Counted from the first letter of the stretch, positions 26,675-37,047 are shown. The stretch: DNA of 64,000 nucleotides from Emticicia agri (GCF_004168285.1 NZ_SEWF01000011.1:87556-151555); one strand, 5' to 3'. Notes: generated from the sequence alone by a model not told the origin. Made by a program: numbers and translations.

Positions 26675-28153
26675 ATGATTAGAATCATACTCACCGCCCT
26701 ATTCCTTGTTTCAGGTCTTAATACTTTACTTGCTCAGTCAGGCACCATAGCTACCGATGGGGTATATGTACCCAGAATATCAACCGCTCAGCGTAATGCT
26801 TTAAATGCTCCCGTGAATGGGCAGATGATTTATAATACCGACGACGATTGTTTCAATATCTATCAGAAAGATGTCTGGCAGAAACTTTGTGGGTATCAGA
26901 TGGCTGTAAACCAATCAGATGCCTGGTTTAGAAAGGCTTTTTTTGGTGGTACTGCCCGACGAGATGCCGTTGGTTTTTCAATTGGTGATAAAGGCTATAT
27001 CGGCACAGGAGGTATTACAGCTGCTATTAGTGATTTCTGGGAATATAACCCAACTACTGATGTCTGGACGCAGAAAGCTAATTTTGGCGGTGGTGTCCGA
27101 ACAAGTGCTGTTGGTTTTTCGATAGGTAATAAAGGCTATGTCGGAACGGGAACCGGAGCAAGTTCGGCAGTCAAAGATGATTTTTGGGAGTACAATCCTG
27201 CTACTAATATCTGGACACAGAAAGCCAATGTTGGTGGAGGTACCCGAAATAGTGCTGTGGGCTTTTCTATCGGTAATAAAGGCTATATTGGTACAGGAAC
27301 TAATAAAGAAGATTTCTGGGCATATGATACAACTGCCAACGCCTGGAGTCAGAAAGCTAATGTAGGTGGTGGTGTACGAGCCAATGCCGCCGGTTTTTCA
27401 ATGGGAAATAAAGGCTATATCGGAACAGGTATAAATGGAAGTACAAGAAAGGCAGATTTCTGGGAATATGACCCATCAGCCAATACATGGACACAGAAAG
27501 CCAATTTCGGAGGAACTGCCCGAAATAGTGCTGTAGGTTTTTCTTTGTTGGGTAAAGGTTATATTGCTTCAGGAAATGTAGGAGTTCCTGAAAACGATTT
27601 ATGGGAATATAGCCCAAATGCTAATACCTGGACAGAAAAAAAGAGTTTCTGGCGTGAAGGCCGTGCAGATGCAGTTGGGTTTTCGATAGGCAATATAGGG
27701 TATGTAGGCACGGGTTATTCTATTAGCGCCCGTTCAGGTGAAACCTATCTGACGAATGATTTCTGGGAATACACTCCTAATATAACCAACCTGAGTATAG
27801 ACGGTAATTTAAGCATTGGTGGCATACTCAATAGTCCTGAGTTTGTGGCACCTACATTACTGAATAACTGGGTAAATTTTGGAGGTGTTTTTTCAACAGC
27901 CGGATATTATAAAGACAAAGAATCGGTAGTTCATCTGAAAGGGTTTATGAAAGGAGGCACTACTACTGCTTCAACTAATTTATTTGTTCTTCCCTATGGT
28001 TATCAGCCTGCTCAAACAATGATTTTTACAGTAGCCAGTGGCGATGGAACCTTTGGACGGATAGACATTACTTCTCTTGGAGAAGTTAAATTTATGAGCG
28101 GTGTCAATACCTATCTGAGTCTGGATGGTATCACCTTCAGAACAGACCAGTAA
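26675..28153 (+). CDS. secreted Kelch-repeat protein
   Basis: A 492-residue exported protein with a signal peptide (about residues 1-20, LNTLLAQSG). Residues about 90-370 are six Kelch-like blades with the repeated pattern FWEYNPTTDVWTQKANFGGG and GFSIGNKGYIGTG, so a beta-propeller is expected. The N-terminal part (VYVPRISTAQRNALNAPVNG, MIYNTDDDCFNIYQ) is a short motif frequent at the start of Bacteroidota exported proteins and phage-tail-like repeats. The C-terminal 110 residues are a beta-rich domain. Probably surface-exposed binding; ligand unknown. Confidence 0.82.
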   Translation: MIRIILTALFLVSGLNTLLAQSGTIATDGVYVPRISTAQRNALNAPVNGQMIYNTDDDCFNIYQKDVWQKLCGYQMAVNQSDAWFRKAFFGGTARRDAVGFSIGDKGYIGTGGITAAISDFWEYNPTTDVWTQKANFGGGVRTSAVGFSIGNKGYVGTGTGASSAVKDDFWEYNPATNIWTQKANVGGGTRNSAVGFSIGNKGYIGTGTNKEDFWAYDTTANAWSQKANVGGGVRANAAGFSMGNKGYIGTGINGSTRKADFWEYDPSANTWTQKANFGGTARNSAVGFSLLGKGYIASGNVGVPENDLWEYSPNANTWTEKKSFWREGRADAVGFSIGNIGYVGTGYSISARSGETYLTNDFWEYTPNITNLSIDGNLSIGGILNSPEFVAPTLLNNWVNFGGVFSTAGYYKDKESVVHLKGFMKGGTTTASTNLFVLPYGYQPAQTMIFTVASGDGTFGRIDITSLGEVKFMSGVNTYLSLDGITFRTDQ

Positions 28154-28263
28154 AGTAGATTGGCACACTCTGCTGTTCAGAACTGATAAGCGACTTACGT
28201 GCATTTTATTGAATACTATCTGGCACTTTTCAATGACTATTTTGGTAAAATGAATTATCAATT

Positions 28264-28310
28264 AAAAAAGTCTCAACTTTGCTGATATCCACCATAGTTG
28301 AGACTTTTTT
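28264..28310. terminator. bidirectional intrinsic terminator
   Basis: AAAAAAGTCTCAAC and GTTGAGACTTTTTT form a 14-pair stem with T runs on both strands. It lies between the convergent Kelch and M13 peptidase genes and can end both. Confidence 0.9.
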
Positions 28311-28346
28311 ATTAGCCAATTCAATAAATTTATCAGTTTATATCCC

Positions 28347-30359
28347 TTACCACACCGTTATCCTCTCCCCTTCAGGCTTATACATTTTATCTCCCGGTTG
28401 CACATTAAATGCCTTGTAGAAAGGGGTAAAATTCATTAATGGGCCGTTTACACGCCATTTGGCGGGTGAGTGCGGATTGGTATTGACATACATGCGCATA
28501 TAGGCGTCTTTGGTTTTTACACGCCAGATACGGGCAATCGAAATAAAGAATCGTTGCTCAGGTGTAAATCCATCTATTTTTTCACCTTTCTTGTATTGAT
28601 CGGTCAGCTTAAAGGCATCAAAGGCAATGGCAATTCCGGCAATGTCGGCTGTGTTTTCGCCTACGGTTAAAGCACCTTTTACATGCACTGAATCTAATAC
28701 GGTGTACTGATTATACTGGTCTATTACCTGTTGGGTACGGGCTTTAAATTTCTTAAAATCCTCGTCTTTCCACCAGTTTTTCACATTACCTACTTTGTCA
28801 AATTGCGCTCCCTGGTCGTCGAATGAGTGGGTAATCTCATGACCAATCACCATGCCTATGCCGCCATAATTCAACGCATCGTCGGCATTCAAATCAAAAT
28901 AAGGTGGTTGCAGAATACCTGCCGGAAAAACAATTTCATTGAGCGGAGGATTATTGTAGGCCGTTACAGTTGGCGGTGTAGTACCCCATTCAGTACGGTC
29001 AACTGGCTTACCTAATTTTGATAGCATATAATTAAAATCGTTCTGACTGGTAGCCAGACGGTTTTCAAAATAAGTCCCACGGTTGATTTTCACGGCCGAG
29101 TAGTCTCTCCATTTATCAGGGTAGCCAATTTTTTCGGTAAAGGCATACAGTTTTTCTTTGGCCTTGGCTTTGGTTTCATCACTCATCCAGTCGAGTCTGG
29201 TAATACGGGCTTCAAAAGCGGTTTTCAAATTATCTACCAATACCCGCATACGTTTCTTGGCCTCTTCCGGAAAATACTTTTTCACATACAATTGTGCCAG
29301 TCCATGTCCAAGCGACCTGTCCACAGCCTCAGTAATTTCTTCACCACGTGGTTTTTGTGTAGTCTGTCCTGTCAGAATCTTTGAATAATCAAACGCTGCC
29401 GTAGTAAAATCTTTGCTCAGAAAATCGGCATAGGTGGTCAATGATTTTGCCTTTAAATACGCTTTCCAGTCTTCTATAGAGGCCGAAGTGAGTAAAGTGT
29501 TCAAACGGTCATAGTAAGCAGGTTGCTGCATATTCAGCGTGTCCACTTTTACGCCTAAGCCGCTAAAATAGGCTGCCCAGCCGATATTGGGCTGTTTGGC
29601 AACAATATCTGTCAGCTTCAACTTATTGTAATTGGCCTGTACATTTCTGCGCTCGATATTAGTTTTGTGCGAAGCCGCCAGTTCTTTCTCAATGGCATAA
29701 GCAGCCGACGCCATTTTAGCCGCAGCCGACGCCTCTGTACCTGATAGTACGAACAATTTAGTAAGATAAGCGACATATGCCTTTTGAATATTAAGTGTAG
29801 AAGAATCGGTTCTGAAATAATAGTCTCTTTCAGGTAAACCGATGCCTGTTTGCGACAAGTTGGCGATGTTGATGGCGCTATTTTTAATGTCAGGCCCTAC
29901 CCGAAAACCGATGATGGAGTAATTGTTAGACTTGGTTTGTTCGGTTACAAATTTCATCAGCGACGCTACATCTTTGATACCATCAATGCTTTTGAGCAAA
30001 GGTTTGATGGGTTCGTAGCCACGTTTGTTGATGGTAGCAATATCAAGCCCCGAGGCATAAAAATCACCTACTTTCTGTTCGATACTTCCTGTCGGACTTT
30101 TAGCGGCAGAAACGCTGTCGAGAATGCCCTGCATACGGATACGCTGCGGAAAATTCAGAAATGAATAAGACCCTACACCCGTTTGCGTAGAAGGAATCTC
30201 TACAGAATTATACCATTTCCCGTTGACATACATAAAGAAGTCGTCGCCGGGTTTAACAGTCGGGTCAATATCGGTAATGTGTACTTTCTGCGCCAATGCA
30301 GGTTGGATACCCACCAAAGCCAATAGCAGAAGAAGGGCAAGAGGAAAAATTTTTTTCAT
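28347..30359 (-). CDS. M13-family zinc metallopeptidase (neprilysin/PepO-like)
   Basis: A 670-residue exported endopeptidase with a signal peptide (residues 1-23, ending in ALAQ). The N-terminal M13 domain begins with DIDPTVKPGDDFFMYVNGKW. The catalytic domain has the HExxH zinc site in IGHEITHSFDDQGAQFD near residues 507-512, the downstream Glu ligand in GENTADIAG, and the C-terminal CxxW-like ending as KPEGERITVW. All family hallmarks are present. A promoter (TTTG-N19-TATTTTTC) lies upstream near 30400-30432. Confidence 0.95.
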   Translation of the reverse strand: MKKIFPLALLLLLALVGIQPALAQKVHITDIDPTVKPGDDFFMYVNGKWYNSVEIPSTQTGVGSYSFLNFPQRIRMQGILDSVSAAKSPTGSIEQKVGDFYASGLDIATINKRGYEPIKPLLKSIDGIKDVASLMKFVTEQTKSNNYSIIGFRVGPDIKNSAINIANLSQTGIGLPERDYYFRTDSSTLNIQKAYVAYLTKLFVLSGTEASAAAKMASAAYAIEKELAASHKTNIERRNVQANYNKLKLTDIVAKQPNIGWAAYFSGLGVKVDTLNMQQPAYYDRLNTLLTSASIEDWKAYLKAKSLTTYADFLSKDFTTAAFDYSKILTGQTTQKPRGEEITEAVDRSLGHGLAQLYVKKYFPEEAKKRMRVLVDNLKTAFEARITRLDWMSDETKAKAKEKLYAFTEKIGYPDKWRDYSAVKINRGTYFENRLATSQNDFNYMLSKLGKPVDRTEWGTTPPTVTAYNNPPLNEIVFPAGILQPPYFDLNADDALNYGGIGMVIGHEITHSFDDQGAQFDKVGNVKNWWKDEDFKKFKARTQQVIDQYNQYTVLDSVHVKGALTVGENTADIAGIAIAFDAFKLTDQYKKGEKIDGFTPEQRFFISIARIWRVKTKDAYMRMYVNTNPHSPAKWRVNGPLMNFTPFYKAFNVQPGDKMYKPEGERITVW

Positions 30360-30401
30360 GTTTTGTTTCAGAGTGTTGAGTAAGCGTGATTTTTAGTGGA
30401 A

Positions 30402-30432
30402 AAATACGAAAAACATTTTTCTATCCAAAGAA
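30402..30432 (-). promoter_or_regulatory. promoter of the M13 peptidase gene
   Basis: On the minus strand TTTG, a 19-base spacer and TATTTTTC fit the -33/-7 pattern with one deviation in the last base. It lies about 45 bases upstream of the peptidase start in the gap shared with the divergent DUF4262 gene. Confidence 0.5.
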
Positions 30433-30475
30433 ACAAAAACTTTGTATATTTCTTGTCAAACCCTATTTACTATTT

Positions 30476-31243
30476 ATGGATGAACTGCATACTGAGCATG
30501 ACATAGAGGCAAAAAAAGCTATACTTGCTGATGTAGAAAAATTTGGATGTCATTTTGCTTTAATCCCTCACGATAACTATTTACCCGGTTTTGCTTATAC
30601 AATTGGGTTATACAAAACTTATGGACATCCTGAAATAATTTGTTTTGGATTGAAAACAGAAGTACTGGGAAGTATTCTTACACATGTGCAGGACTTAATA
30701 AAAAGCGGTGAATCATTTACACCAAACCAATTGTATTCCGGCTTTCTGGAAGGTTATTCCATTCGGTTTGTTAAAGTGAATAAAGCATTTTATCCCGACT
30801 ATCTGGGATATGCAGGTTGGTTTTATGATATGGTTTTTAATTTTTCGGTACTGGAATTGGTATGGCCTGATAAACAACATAATTTCCCGTGGGATGAGGA
30901 TTTTAATCCTGACTGGAAGTTTAGTCAACCGTTACTTGATAGAAATATGGATTTTAAATTTTATGAAGAAAGGAATTTAGCCGTTTATACAACCAAGCAA
31001 GCATTTGAGGGAGACCCCATTTTATATGTGTATCATAATGAAGATGGAGACTGGCAATTTCATACGAGTTTAAACCCTGATTTGAATGATGCTAAATTGG
31101 TATGTCTGGAAGAAATCACAAAACTCGACCCCTCTATCAACGAAATATATCATTTACAATATGGTTGGCGTGCATGGAGAAATAGTAAAAAGGATGATTG
31201 GGAGTGGATTGAAAATGAGCCAAAGGATTCTGACTCAAACTAA
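30476..31243 (+). CDS. DUF4262 domain protein
   Basis: A 255-residue soluble protein when started at the ATG at 30476; a longer frame from 30386 adds 30 lysine/phenylalanine-rich residues that run through the intergenic region and is unlikely. The N-terminal half (GCHFALIPHDNYLPGFAYTI, then HPEIICFGL) is DUF4262, a domain of unknown function common in bacteria. The second half has DPILYVYHNEDGDWQFH, an imm-like or DUF2185-like tail also seen next to DUF4262. No enzymatic role can be assigned. Confidence 0.85.
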   Translation: MDELHTEHDIEAKKAILADVEKFGCHFALIPHDNYLPGFAYTIGLYKTYGHPEIICFGLKTEVLGSILTHVQDLIKSGESFTPNQLYSGFLEGYSIRFVKVNKAFYPDYLGYAGWFYDMVFNFSVLELVWPDKQHNFPWDEDFNPDWKFSQPLLDRNMDFKFYEERNLAVYTTKQAFEGDPILYVYHNEDGDWQFHTSLNPDLNDAKLVCLEEITKLDPSINEIYHLQYGWRAWRNSKKDDWEWIENEPKDSDSN

Positions 31244-31266
31244 AATACTTTTCACTGGCAATATGA

Positions 31267-31410
31267 ATTTTGGCTAAAGCCTATAAGGATACTGTTTTCT
31301 TTTTACCCCCATTTAAAAATGGGGCAATTGATTCAATTCCTCATCAATTGCCTCCAGCTTTAGCTGGAGGATACTAAATTTATAATATCCTAATTGGCTT
31401 TAGCCGAAAT
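31267..31410. repeat. REP family 1 element, best preserved copy with three inner hairpins
   Basis: Outer arms ATTTTGGCTAAAGCC and GGCTTTAGCCGAAAT enclose three successive hairpins: CCCCATTTAAAAATGGGG, CAATTGAttcaattcctcaTCAATTG as two arms, and CCTCCAGCTTTAGCTGGAGG. The whole unit is about 144 bases and fills most of the gap between two genes. It shares sequence with 13524-13765 and 32476-32536. Confidence 0.78.
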
Positions 31411-31423
31411 GTTTTACTCGCAA

Positions 31424-32293
31424 TCAATTAAACCCAAATTTCTGCAAGCCTTCTTTGCTGATTTTCAGCGCTTCGAAAGGTTTCATGCCGTCGAAAGTCT
31501 GGTCTTGTTCTACTATATAGTATTTCATGCCCGAAAGCTTTTTATGCGCCAGAATTCGCTTGAAATCTATTTTTCCTTGTCCGACAGGCGCAAAACGCTC
31601 TTGCGAATCCATGTCTTTTACATGCCACATTTTGAAACGACCCGGATATTTCTTGAAATAATCTACCGGGTCAACGCCTGCTTTGGTTACCCAATATAAA
31701 TCCATCTGGAAATTCACATATTTAGGGTCAAGTTTTTCGAGCAGATAATCTATCGGCACAATGCCATCTTTATTCTTTTCGAACTCAAAATTATGATTAT
31801 GATACAGAAACTCTAATCCGGCATCTTTGGCTTTATGCGCAATCGTGTTCAGAATATTGGCCAGTTTCTCTACATCTGGATCCATTGTTAAACTTTTGGC
31901 CTTGGGGTCATATTTAAACATGCCCATCGGAGGCACCGGAGCGATAAAATATTTAAAACCTGCAGCTTTTACGTCTGCCACCAGTTTATCTGCATTATCT
32001 AAGGTCATAGACCCCATGTGAACTGAAATAGGTGTAAGTCCTAAGCTTTTCAGATAAGATTTGAATTCGTCAGGAGTCATTCCATAAAATTTGCCATCTT
32101 TATAATCTACTGCTTCTATGTATTTAAAACCCAGGTCTGCCACTTGCTTCAGGGTAGCTTTAGGGTCTTTGCCCATTTCATTGCGAACAGTATAGAGTGT
32201 CATACCTCCCGATTTCTTCTGAGAAAAACCAGATAAGCTCACCGACAGCAGAATAGCCAGACTTAAAAGTCTGAAAAAAAGTACTTTTTTCAT
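31424..32293 (-). CDS. exported sugar phosphate isomerase/epimerase-like TIM-barrel protein
   Basis: A 289-residue protein with a signal peptide (about residues 1-24, ending GFSQ). The AP endonuclease 2/xylose-isomerase-like barrel is visible in MTLYTVRNEMGKDPKATLKQ, LEFLYHNHNFEFEK (metal-ligand region) and MDLYWVTKAGVDPVDY, with MWHVKDMD and YIVEQDQTFDG completing the usual Glu/Asp/His set. Exported members of this family are common in Cytophagales sugar metabolism. Substrate unknown. Confidence 0.88.
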   Translation of the reverse strand: MKKVLFFRLLSLAILLSVSLSGFSQKKSGGMTLYTVRNEMGKDPKATLKQVADLGFKYIEAVDYKDGKFYGMTPDEFKSYLKSLGLTPISVHMGSMTLDNADKLVADVKAAGFKYFIAPVPPMGMFKYDPKAKSLTMDPDVEKLANILNTIAHKAKDAGLEFLYHNHNFEFEKNKDGIVPIDYLLEKLDPKYVNFQMDLYWVTKAGVDPVDYFKKYPGRFKMWHVKDMDSQERFAPVGQGKIDFKRILAHKKLSGMKYYIVEQDQTFDGMKPFEALKISKEGLQKFGFN

Positions 32294-32346
32294 TTGATAA
32301 GAGTTTTAGAGAATATTTAATGATGAGGTTTATCTCATTCCGGAAG

Positions 32347-32377
32347 CAAATGTAGGAAACAATTATCAATATCTAAA
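32347..32377 (-). promoter_or_regulatory. promoter of the isomerase-like gene
   Basis: On the minus strand TACATTTG (plus 32347-32354) fits the -7 consensus, with TTTA at the -33 position 19 bases upstream. The start codon lies about 55 bases downstream. Confidence 0.5.
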
Positions 32378-32475
32378 AAAAAGACAATAAAGAAATTTAT
32401 AGTTTTTTCTTCGTACAATCCAAAAATGAGTGGATGAGAATTTGTTTCAGAACCTAAAAAGAGACGAAATCACCT

Positions 32476-32536
32476 TTGGTTGAAGCCAATTGGATAATTG
32501 TTTTTCTGTTAGCCCCATTTAAAAATGGGGGCTATT
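32476..32536. repeat. REP family 1 element, partial copy
   Basis: GGTTGAAGCCAATTGGATAA followed by AGCCCCATTTAAAAATGGGG and GCT repeats the start and the second hairpin of the copy at 31267. The rest is missing. It lies about 90 bases upstream of the ceramidase-like gene. Confidence 0.6.
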
Positions 32537-32625
32537 GATTAAATTGCTTTCTCAATTACGTTAGTAGCAGAGGCCGGGCAGCCAAAATGTATAGTTCTTA
32601 ATTTTACCCAAAATATTTTTCTCCA

Positions 32626-33969
32626 TTGAAAAAATTCATTAAAATCCTCACCTGGTTTATGATTGTATTGGCAATATTAGCTATAAGCCTGCTTACTTTG
32701 TCTGATAATACACCCCTTGAAGAAACCGACTATTATGCAACCACCCAAAGGCAACTTAAAAGCCTTAAAATCGGTGGCGGATACGGAAACGCTCTCAGAG
32801 GCGGGTGGAGCAAAGAAAATATTCCGACAAATGCTGAGACTTATATTGCCGGATACGGCCTTCGTGAAAATCCGGCGACGTCGGTACATGATAGTATCTA
32901 TGTGCGTACTATTGTTTTAGATAACGGACAACAAAAGGTAGCCATGATTACGATGGATTTGCTGATTGCGCCTCCGTTGGTTGTAGCGCAGGTAATTCCG
33001 GCTTTGGGGAAGATGGGTTTTGGACGTGAGCAGATTTATTTCAGTGCTACACATACACATAGTAGTGCAGGTGGCTGGGCGGGTGGCCCTGCAGGTCGGG
33101 CGATGGCTGGCCCCAGAGACGACCAGATGATTAAAACCATTGCCGAAGCTATTGTGAGAAGCGTAAAAAAGGCTGAATCTACGGCATCTGATTGTACGAT
33201 AGGATTTCAGAAAATTAACGCCAGAGACTATATAACCAACCGATTGTTTGGAGAAACAGCTCTTGAAGACCCGTGGCTGCGTATCATGAAAATAGAAAAA
33301 GCTAATCAGGAGTCGGCATTGATACTCACTTATGCCGCCCACCCTACTGATATTCCGAAGGCTGATAACCGCATAAGTGCCGACTATCCGGGCATGTTAG
33401 TGAGGAATCTGGAGAAATCAGGATTCTGTAATTTCGCTGCTTTTTTTGCAGGAGCAGTAGGCAGCATGCGTCCGGCAGATAATGGGGAAGATGCTTATAA
33501 AAAAGCTGAATTGATTGCCGACAATCTCGCTAATCTCATCAAATCCGGTACAGGCTCGTTAAAAACAGATACTACTTCGCTTATCCGGACGGTTTATTTT
33601 CCGCTGGCTTTGCATGAGCCTCAACTGCGGTTAAGTAAACATATCCGCATTCGTCCGTGGGTATTCAACTGGTTGATGGGCAAGCAAGAAGTCGGCATGA
33701 ATGCCTTACGTATCGGCGATATGGTCTGGATTGGCACCCCCTGCGATTATTCAGGCATGTTATATGGATTATCTGATGCCGTAGCCCAAAAAGTGGGCAA
33801 GGATTTAATAATTACCTCGTTTAATGGTGGATACGTAGGTTACATTACCCCTGACGAGTATTACAACGAACATAAGATGGAAACGCAGGAAATGAACTGG
33901 TTCGGGCCATATAACGGGCGGTATTTTGGGGAGGTGATTGATGGGTTGGTTGTTGGCGTGGGGAGGTGA
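32626..33969 (+). CDS. neutral/alkaline ceramidase-like protein
   Basis: A 447-residue protein with an N-terminal membrane anchor (MKKFIKILTWFMIVLAILAI) that begins at a TTG; no in-frame ATG lies close by. The ceramidase-like domain has ATHTHSSAGGW with His143 and His145 as zinc ligands, AHPTDIPKADNRISADYPG, and the C-terminal NGGYVGYITPDEYYN. Family members hydrolyse N-acyl sphingosine or related amides, which fits the sphingolipids of Bacteroidota, though this short form may have another substrate. Confidence 0.86.
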   Translation: MKKFIKILTWFMIVLAILAISLLTLSDNTPLEETDYYATTQRQLKSLKIGGGYGNALRGGWSKENIPTNAETYIAGYGLRENPATSVHDSIYVRTIVLDNGQQKVAMITMDLLIAPPLVVAQVIPALGKMGFGREQIYFSATHTHSSAGGWAGGPAGRAMAGPRDDQMIKTIAEAIVRSVKKAESTASDCTIGFQKINARDYITNRLFGETALEDPWLRIMKIEKANQESALILTYAAHPTDIPKADNRISADYPGMLVRNLEKSGFCNFAAFFAGAVGSMRPADNGEDAYKKAELIADNLANLIKSGTGSLKTDTTSLIRTVYFPLALHEPQLRLSKHIRIRPWVFNWLMGKQEVGMNALRIGDMVWIGTPCDYSGMLYGLSDAVAQKVGKDLIITSFNGGYVGYITPDEYYNEHKMETQEMNWFGPYNGRYFGEVIDGLVVGVGR

Positions 33970-34060
33970 ATTCCTCCTCAACCCTCAGAGTCCAGTCCTT
34001 TTGCCTGGCTTTGGCTTACACACACAGTATTATGCCGTTTGGGAGGCACTGAGGGAGAAT
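33969..34060. repeat. imperfect palindrome between the ceramidase-like and surface-protein genes
   Basis: ATTCCTCCTCAACCCTCAG and CTGAGGGAGAAT form the outer arms, with GTCC/GGCA-type pairs inside. The left arm begins at the stop codon, so it may serve as a 3' RNA structure. No gene is seen between here and 34222. Confidence 0.45.
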
Positions 34061-34222
34061 AAATAACCACTCAATAAATGGAATTGTGTAAGTTATTTTT
34101 ATAAAGCATATTTGCTTGATGCCCTGCGATGGGTTAAGAAACAATCATTTAAACTATTGCAGGTGAAAAATCAAATAAATTTTGTCAGTACATCTAAATC
34201 TTACACAAAATACCATTGTCTT

Positions 34223-36928
34223 ATGAAGTTTCTCTTTTACTATGTTGCATTGGCTATACTAAGCCTTAATACCTTGGCTATTGCTTCTCCAAAACTATCT
34301 TTTAAGCTTTCTGATAAAAATCCTGATAAAAAAGTAAGTGTAAAATCACTCAGCACTACTCCGGAAACCGATACGATTGTAGATTTTGGCAGTATTTTCA
34401 GGCAAATGTCTAACATCGGTACCTTGAATATTGGTGTAGCCACTGAAGTAACAGCCACTTCAGGCGTTGGAACAACTTCTACAGACGATTCTGCTACTAC
34501 TTCAGGCTCAAATCAGGCAGTAGCACAAAAGTTGGTAGTTGCCTCAGATACTTCATTCATCACTCGCTGGAATCTGGCAACCGCAGGTTCGGGAAATACA
34601 CAATTGCTTTTTGACATATCTATCTCAGGCCCGGTGAGCTATACCTGGACGACCGTTCCTGCCGGGACAAGTGGTTCAGGAACCTTTACCGTACAAGGTG
34701 CATATATTACAGGATTGCCCGCAGGGGCAACGATTGATCTGAGCATAAGTCCAACCAATTTTCATCGAATCATGCTTGACAGTAGGGCAGATAAAAATCG
34801 ACTAATAGACATAAAACAGTGGGGTACAGCGGCCTGGACTTCGATGGCATCTGCATTTTATGGGTGTACTAATTTAGCTGTTTCAGCAACTGATATTCCT
34901 GATTTATCGGGCGTTACCGATATGTCGTTTATGTTTGCCAATTGTGTTAATCTTAATGGCCCTGCCAATATAGGTTCATGGAATACTTCGACAGTCACCA
35001 ATATGAGTTTTATGTTTTATCGTACCTTCGCTTTTAATCAGAATATTGGTTCATGGAATACTTCGACAGTGACCAATATGGCTTATATGCTTCAAAGTGC
35101 CTTCGCTTTTAACCAGAATATAGGTGCATGGAACACTTCGGGAGTAACTAATATGACTAACATGTTTTATAATGCCAGTGCTTTTAATCAGAATATAGGT
35201 GCGTGGAACACTTCGGCAGTGACCAATATGGCTAATATGTTTAATGGTGCCAGTGCTTTTAATCATGACATTGGTGCATGGAACACTTCGGCAGTGACTA
35301 ATATGGCTAATATGTTTAATGGTGCCAGTGCTTTTAATCAGAACATTGGTGCATGGAATACTTCGGCAGTGACTAATATGAGTTATATGTTTTATAATGC
35401 CGGCGTTTTTAATCAGAACATTGGTGCATGGAATACTTCGGCGGTGACCAATATGACTAATATGTTTTATGGAGCAAGCGCTTTTGATCAGAATATAGGT
35501 ACATGGAATACTTCGGCAGTGACCAATATGAGTTACCTGTTTTCAGGTGCCAGTGCTTTTAATCAGAATATAAGTGCATGGAACACTTCGGGAGTAACTA
35601 ATATGACTAACATGTTTTATAATGCCAGTGTTTTTAATCAGAATATAAGTTCATGGAACACTTCGGCGGTGACTAATATGTCTAGCATGTTCTCTGGAGC
35701 CAGTGCTTTTAATCAGGATATTGGTTCATGGAGCACTTCGGCGGTGACTAATATGAGTTTGATGTTTCGTTACACCATTGCTTTTAATCAGGATATTAGT
35801 TTGTGGAATACTTCAGCGGTGACCAATATGAGTAATATGTTTTATTATGCCAGCGCATTTAACCAGAACATTGGTTCATGGAATATAGGAGCAGTTACTG
35901 ATATGAATAGTATGTTTTATGGGGCAAGAGCTTTTAATCAAAGTCTGGCAGCGTGGGGGACAAAATTTAACCCTAATGTTAATCTGACTTTTTTACTTAA
36001 TAACTGCGGTATGAACATCAGTAATTATGATGCTACCCTGGCTGGTTTTAATGCTGGCACGCTAACAGGCAGAACAATGGGAGCCGCAGGGCTTAAATAT
36101 TGTACTTCGGCAACCGACAGAGCTAATCTGGTTTTAGCTACAAGCAGTGGCGGAAAAGGCTGGACTATTACTGGTGATAGCTATGGAACCCCTGCTAACC
36201 CTACAAGCACTAACAACCCAACCATATGCGCTGGCGCTACAGCATCATTAAATGCTACGTGTACAGATGGAATAGTAAGTTGGTATAATGCAAGCAGTAG
36301 CTCGCTGCTTTCAACGGGCTCTCCTTTCGTTACACCCAATTTAACTACTGCTACTACTTATCAGGTTCGTTGTGAAATGCAAGGTGGAACGCCACCCGGT
36401 GGAACGCCACCCGGAGCCAGTTGTACCAGTGGTTTCGTAGCAGTTTCAGTAAGCATAGATACGATAGCTCCTCCAACGAATGTAACGGTAAGTAAAACCG
36501 TTATTTGTGCCAATACCCAAGTTACCTTATCAGCTACCTGCGCCACAGGAACACCCATCTGGTATAACCAGCCGACAGGTGGAACGGCAATCGGTACAGG
36601 AACCCTTGTGCAATCACCCAGCACCACTACTACTTATTATGCAGGCTGTACCAATGGAACCTGCCCATCAGGCAGCCGGGTAGCTACGGCTACGGTGGCA
36701 GTGACGGATATAGGTTCCAATCTCAACCTGACTACCAATCTTTCAGGCACAAGCATTCAGGCCTCATCAAATACCATAACAGCCACAAATACCATCCTGA
36801 CTGGTGCCAAAGTGCGGTATGTGGCCAGTCAGAGTATTACTTTACTCCCACAAACTGGGGGTAGTTTTCAGGTAAACAATGGGGCTGTGTTTGCGGCGGA
36901 AATTATGCCATTGGTGGGGTGTAATTGA
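34223..36928 (+). CDS. surface protein with BspA-type (DUF285) repeats, Ig-like and 3-coathanger domains
   Basis: Started at ATG 34223 the product has 901 residues and a proper signal peptide ([20 protein letters not shown]); a frame from 34112 adds 37 residues without one. Residues about 190-250 lead into thirteen tandem 25-residue repeats of the DUF285/BspA type, consensus [20 protein letters not shown] then FNQNI, which form an elongated leucine-rich-like solenoid. Ig-like modules and a short [10 protein letters not shown] stretch follow, then a C-terminal module ([20 protein letters not shown], ending in LVGCN) like that of the exoprotein at 8255. Likely adhesion or surface display. Confidence 0.88.
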   Translation: MKFLFYYVALAILSLNTLAIASPKLSFKLSDKNPDKKVSVKSLSTTPETDTIVDFGSIFRQMSNIGTLNIGVATEVTATSGVGTTSTDDSATTSGSNQAVAQKLVVASDTSFITRWNLATAGSGNTQLLFDISISGPVSYTWTTVPAGTSGSGTFTVQGAYITGLPAGATIDLSISPTNFHRIMLDSRADKNRLIDIKQWGTAAWTSMASAFYGCTNLAVSATDIPDLSGVTDMSFMFANCVNLNGPANIGSWNTSTVTNMSFMFYRTFAFNQNIGSWNTSTVTNMAYMLQSAFAFNQNIGAWNTSGVTNMTNMFYNASAFNQNIGAWNTSAVTNMANMFNGASAFNHDIGAWNTSAVTNMANMFNGASAFNQNIGAWNTSAVTNMSYMFYNAGVFNQNIGAWNTSAVTNMTNMFYGASAFDQNIGTWNTSAVTNMSYLFSGASAFNQNISAWNTSGVTNMTNMFYNASVFNQNISSWNTSAVTNMSSMFSGASAFNQDIGSWSTSAVTNMSLMFRYTIAFNQDISLWNTSAVTNMSNMFYYASAFNQNIGSWNIGAVTDMNSMFYGARAFNQSLAAWGTKFNPNVNLTFLLNNCGMNISNYDATLAGFNAGTLTGRTMGAAGLKYCTSATDRANLVLATSSGGKGWTITGDSYGTPANPTSTNNPTICAGATASLNATCTDGIVSWYNASSSSLLSTGSPFVTPNLTTATTYQVRCEMQGGTPPGGTPPGASCTSGFVAVSVSIDTIAPPTNVTVSKTVICANTQVTLSATCATGTPIWYNQPTGGTAIGTGTLVQSPSTTTTYYAGCTNGTCPSGSRVATATVAVTDIGSNLNLTTNLSGTSIQASSNTITATNTILTGAKVRYVASQSITLLPQTGGSFQVNNGAVFAAEIMPLVGCN
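34973..35947 (+). repeat. thirteen 75-bp tandem coding repeats
   Basis: Units of exactly 75 bases, starting for example at 34973 and 35048, encode the 25-residue DUF285 repeat. Neighbouring central copies are nearly identical at the DNA level while the outer ones diverge, as expected from unequal exchange. Copy number is likely to vary between strains. Confidence 0.9.
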
Positions 36929-37014
36929 GACCTAAAGCGAGTGTTAAGTACTATATTACAATCGCAGTTACTAACACCACTACTAACAAACCCACCACCC
37001 CAACAAAACAAAAA

Positions 37015-37047
37015 ACCGTAACTAACTGAAAATCAATTAATTACGGT
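37015..37047 (-). terminator. intrinsic terminator of tRNA-Leu
   Basis: On the minus strand ACCGTAATTAA pairs with TTAGTTACGGT and is followed by TTTTTTGTTTTG. It lies 20 bases past the tRNA 3' end. On the plus strand it also follows the surface-protein gene but lacks a T run there. Confidence 0.75.

Noticed and set aside
34112..34222. Upstream start of the surface protein
   Set aside because: The extra 37 residues would bury the signal peptide that begins exactly at ATG 34223.
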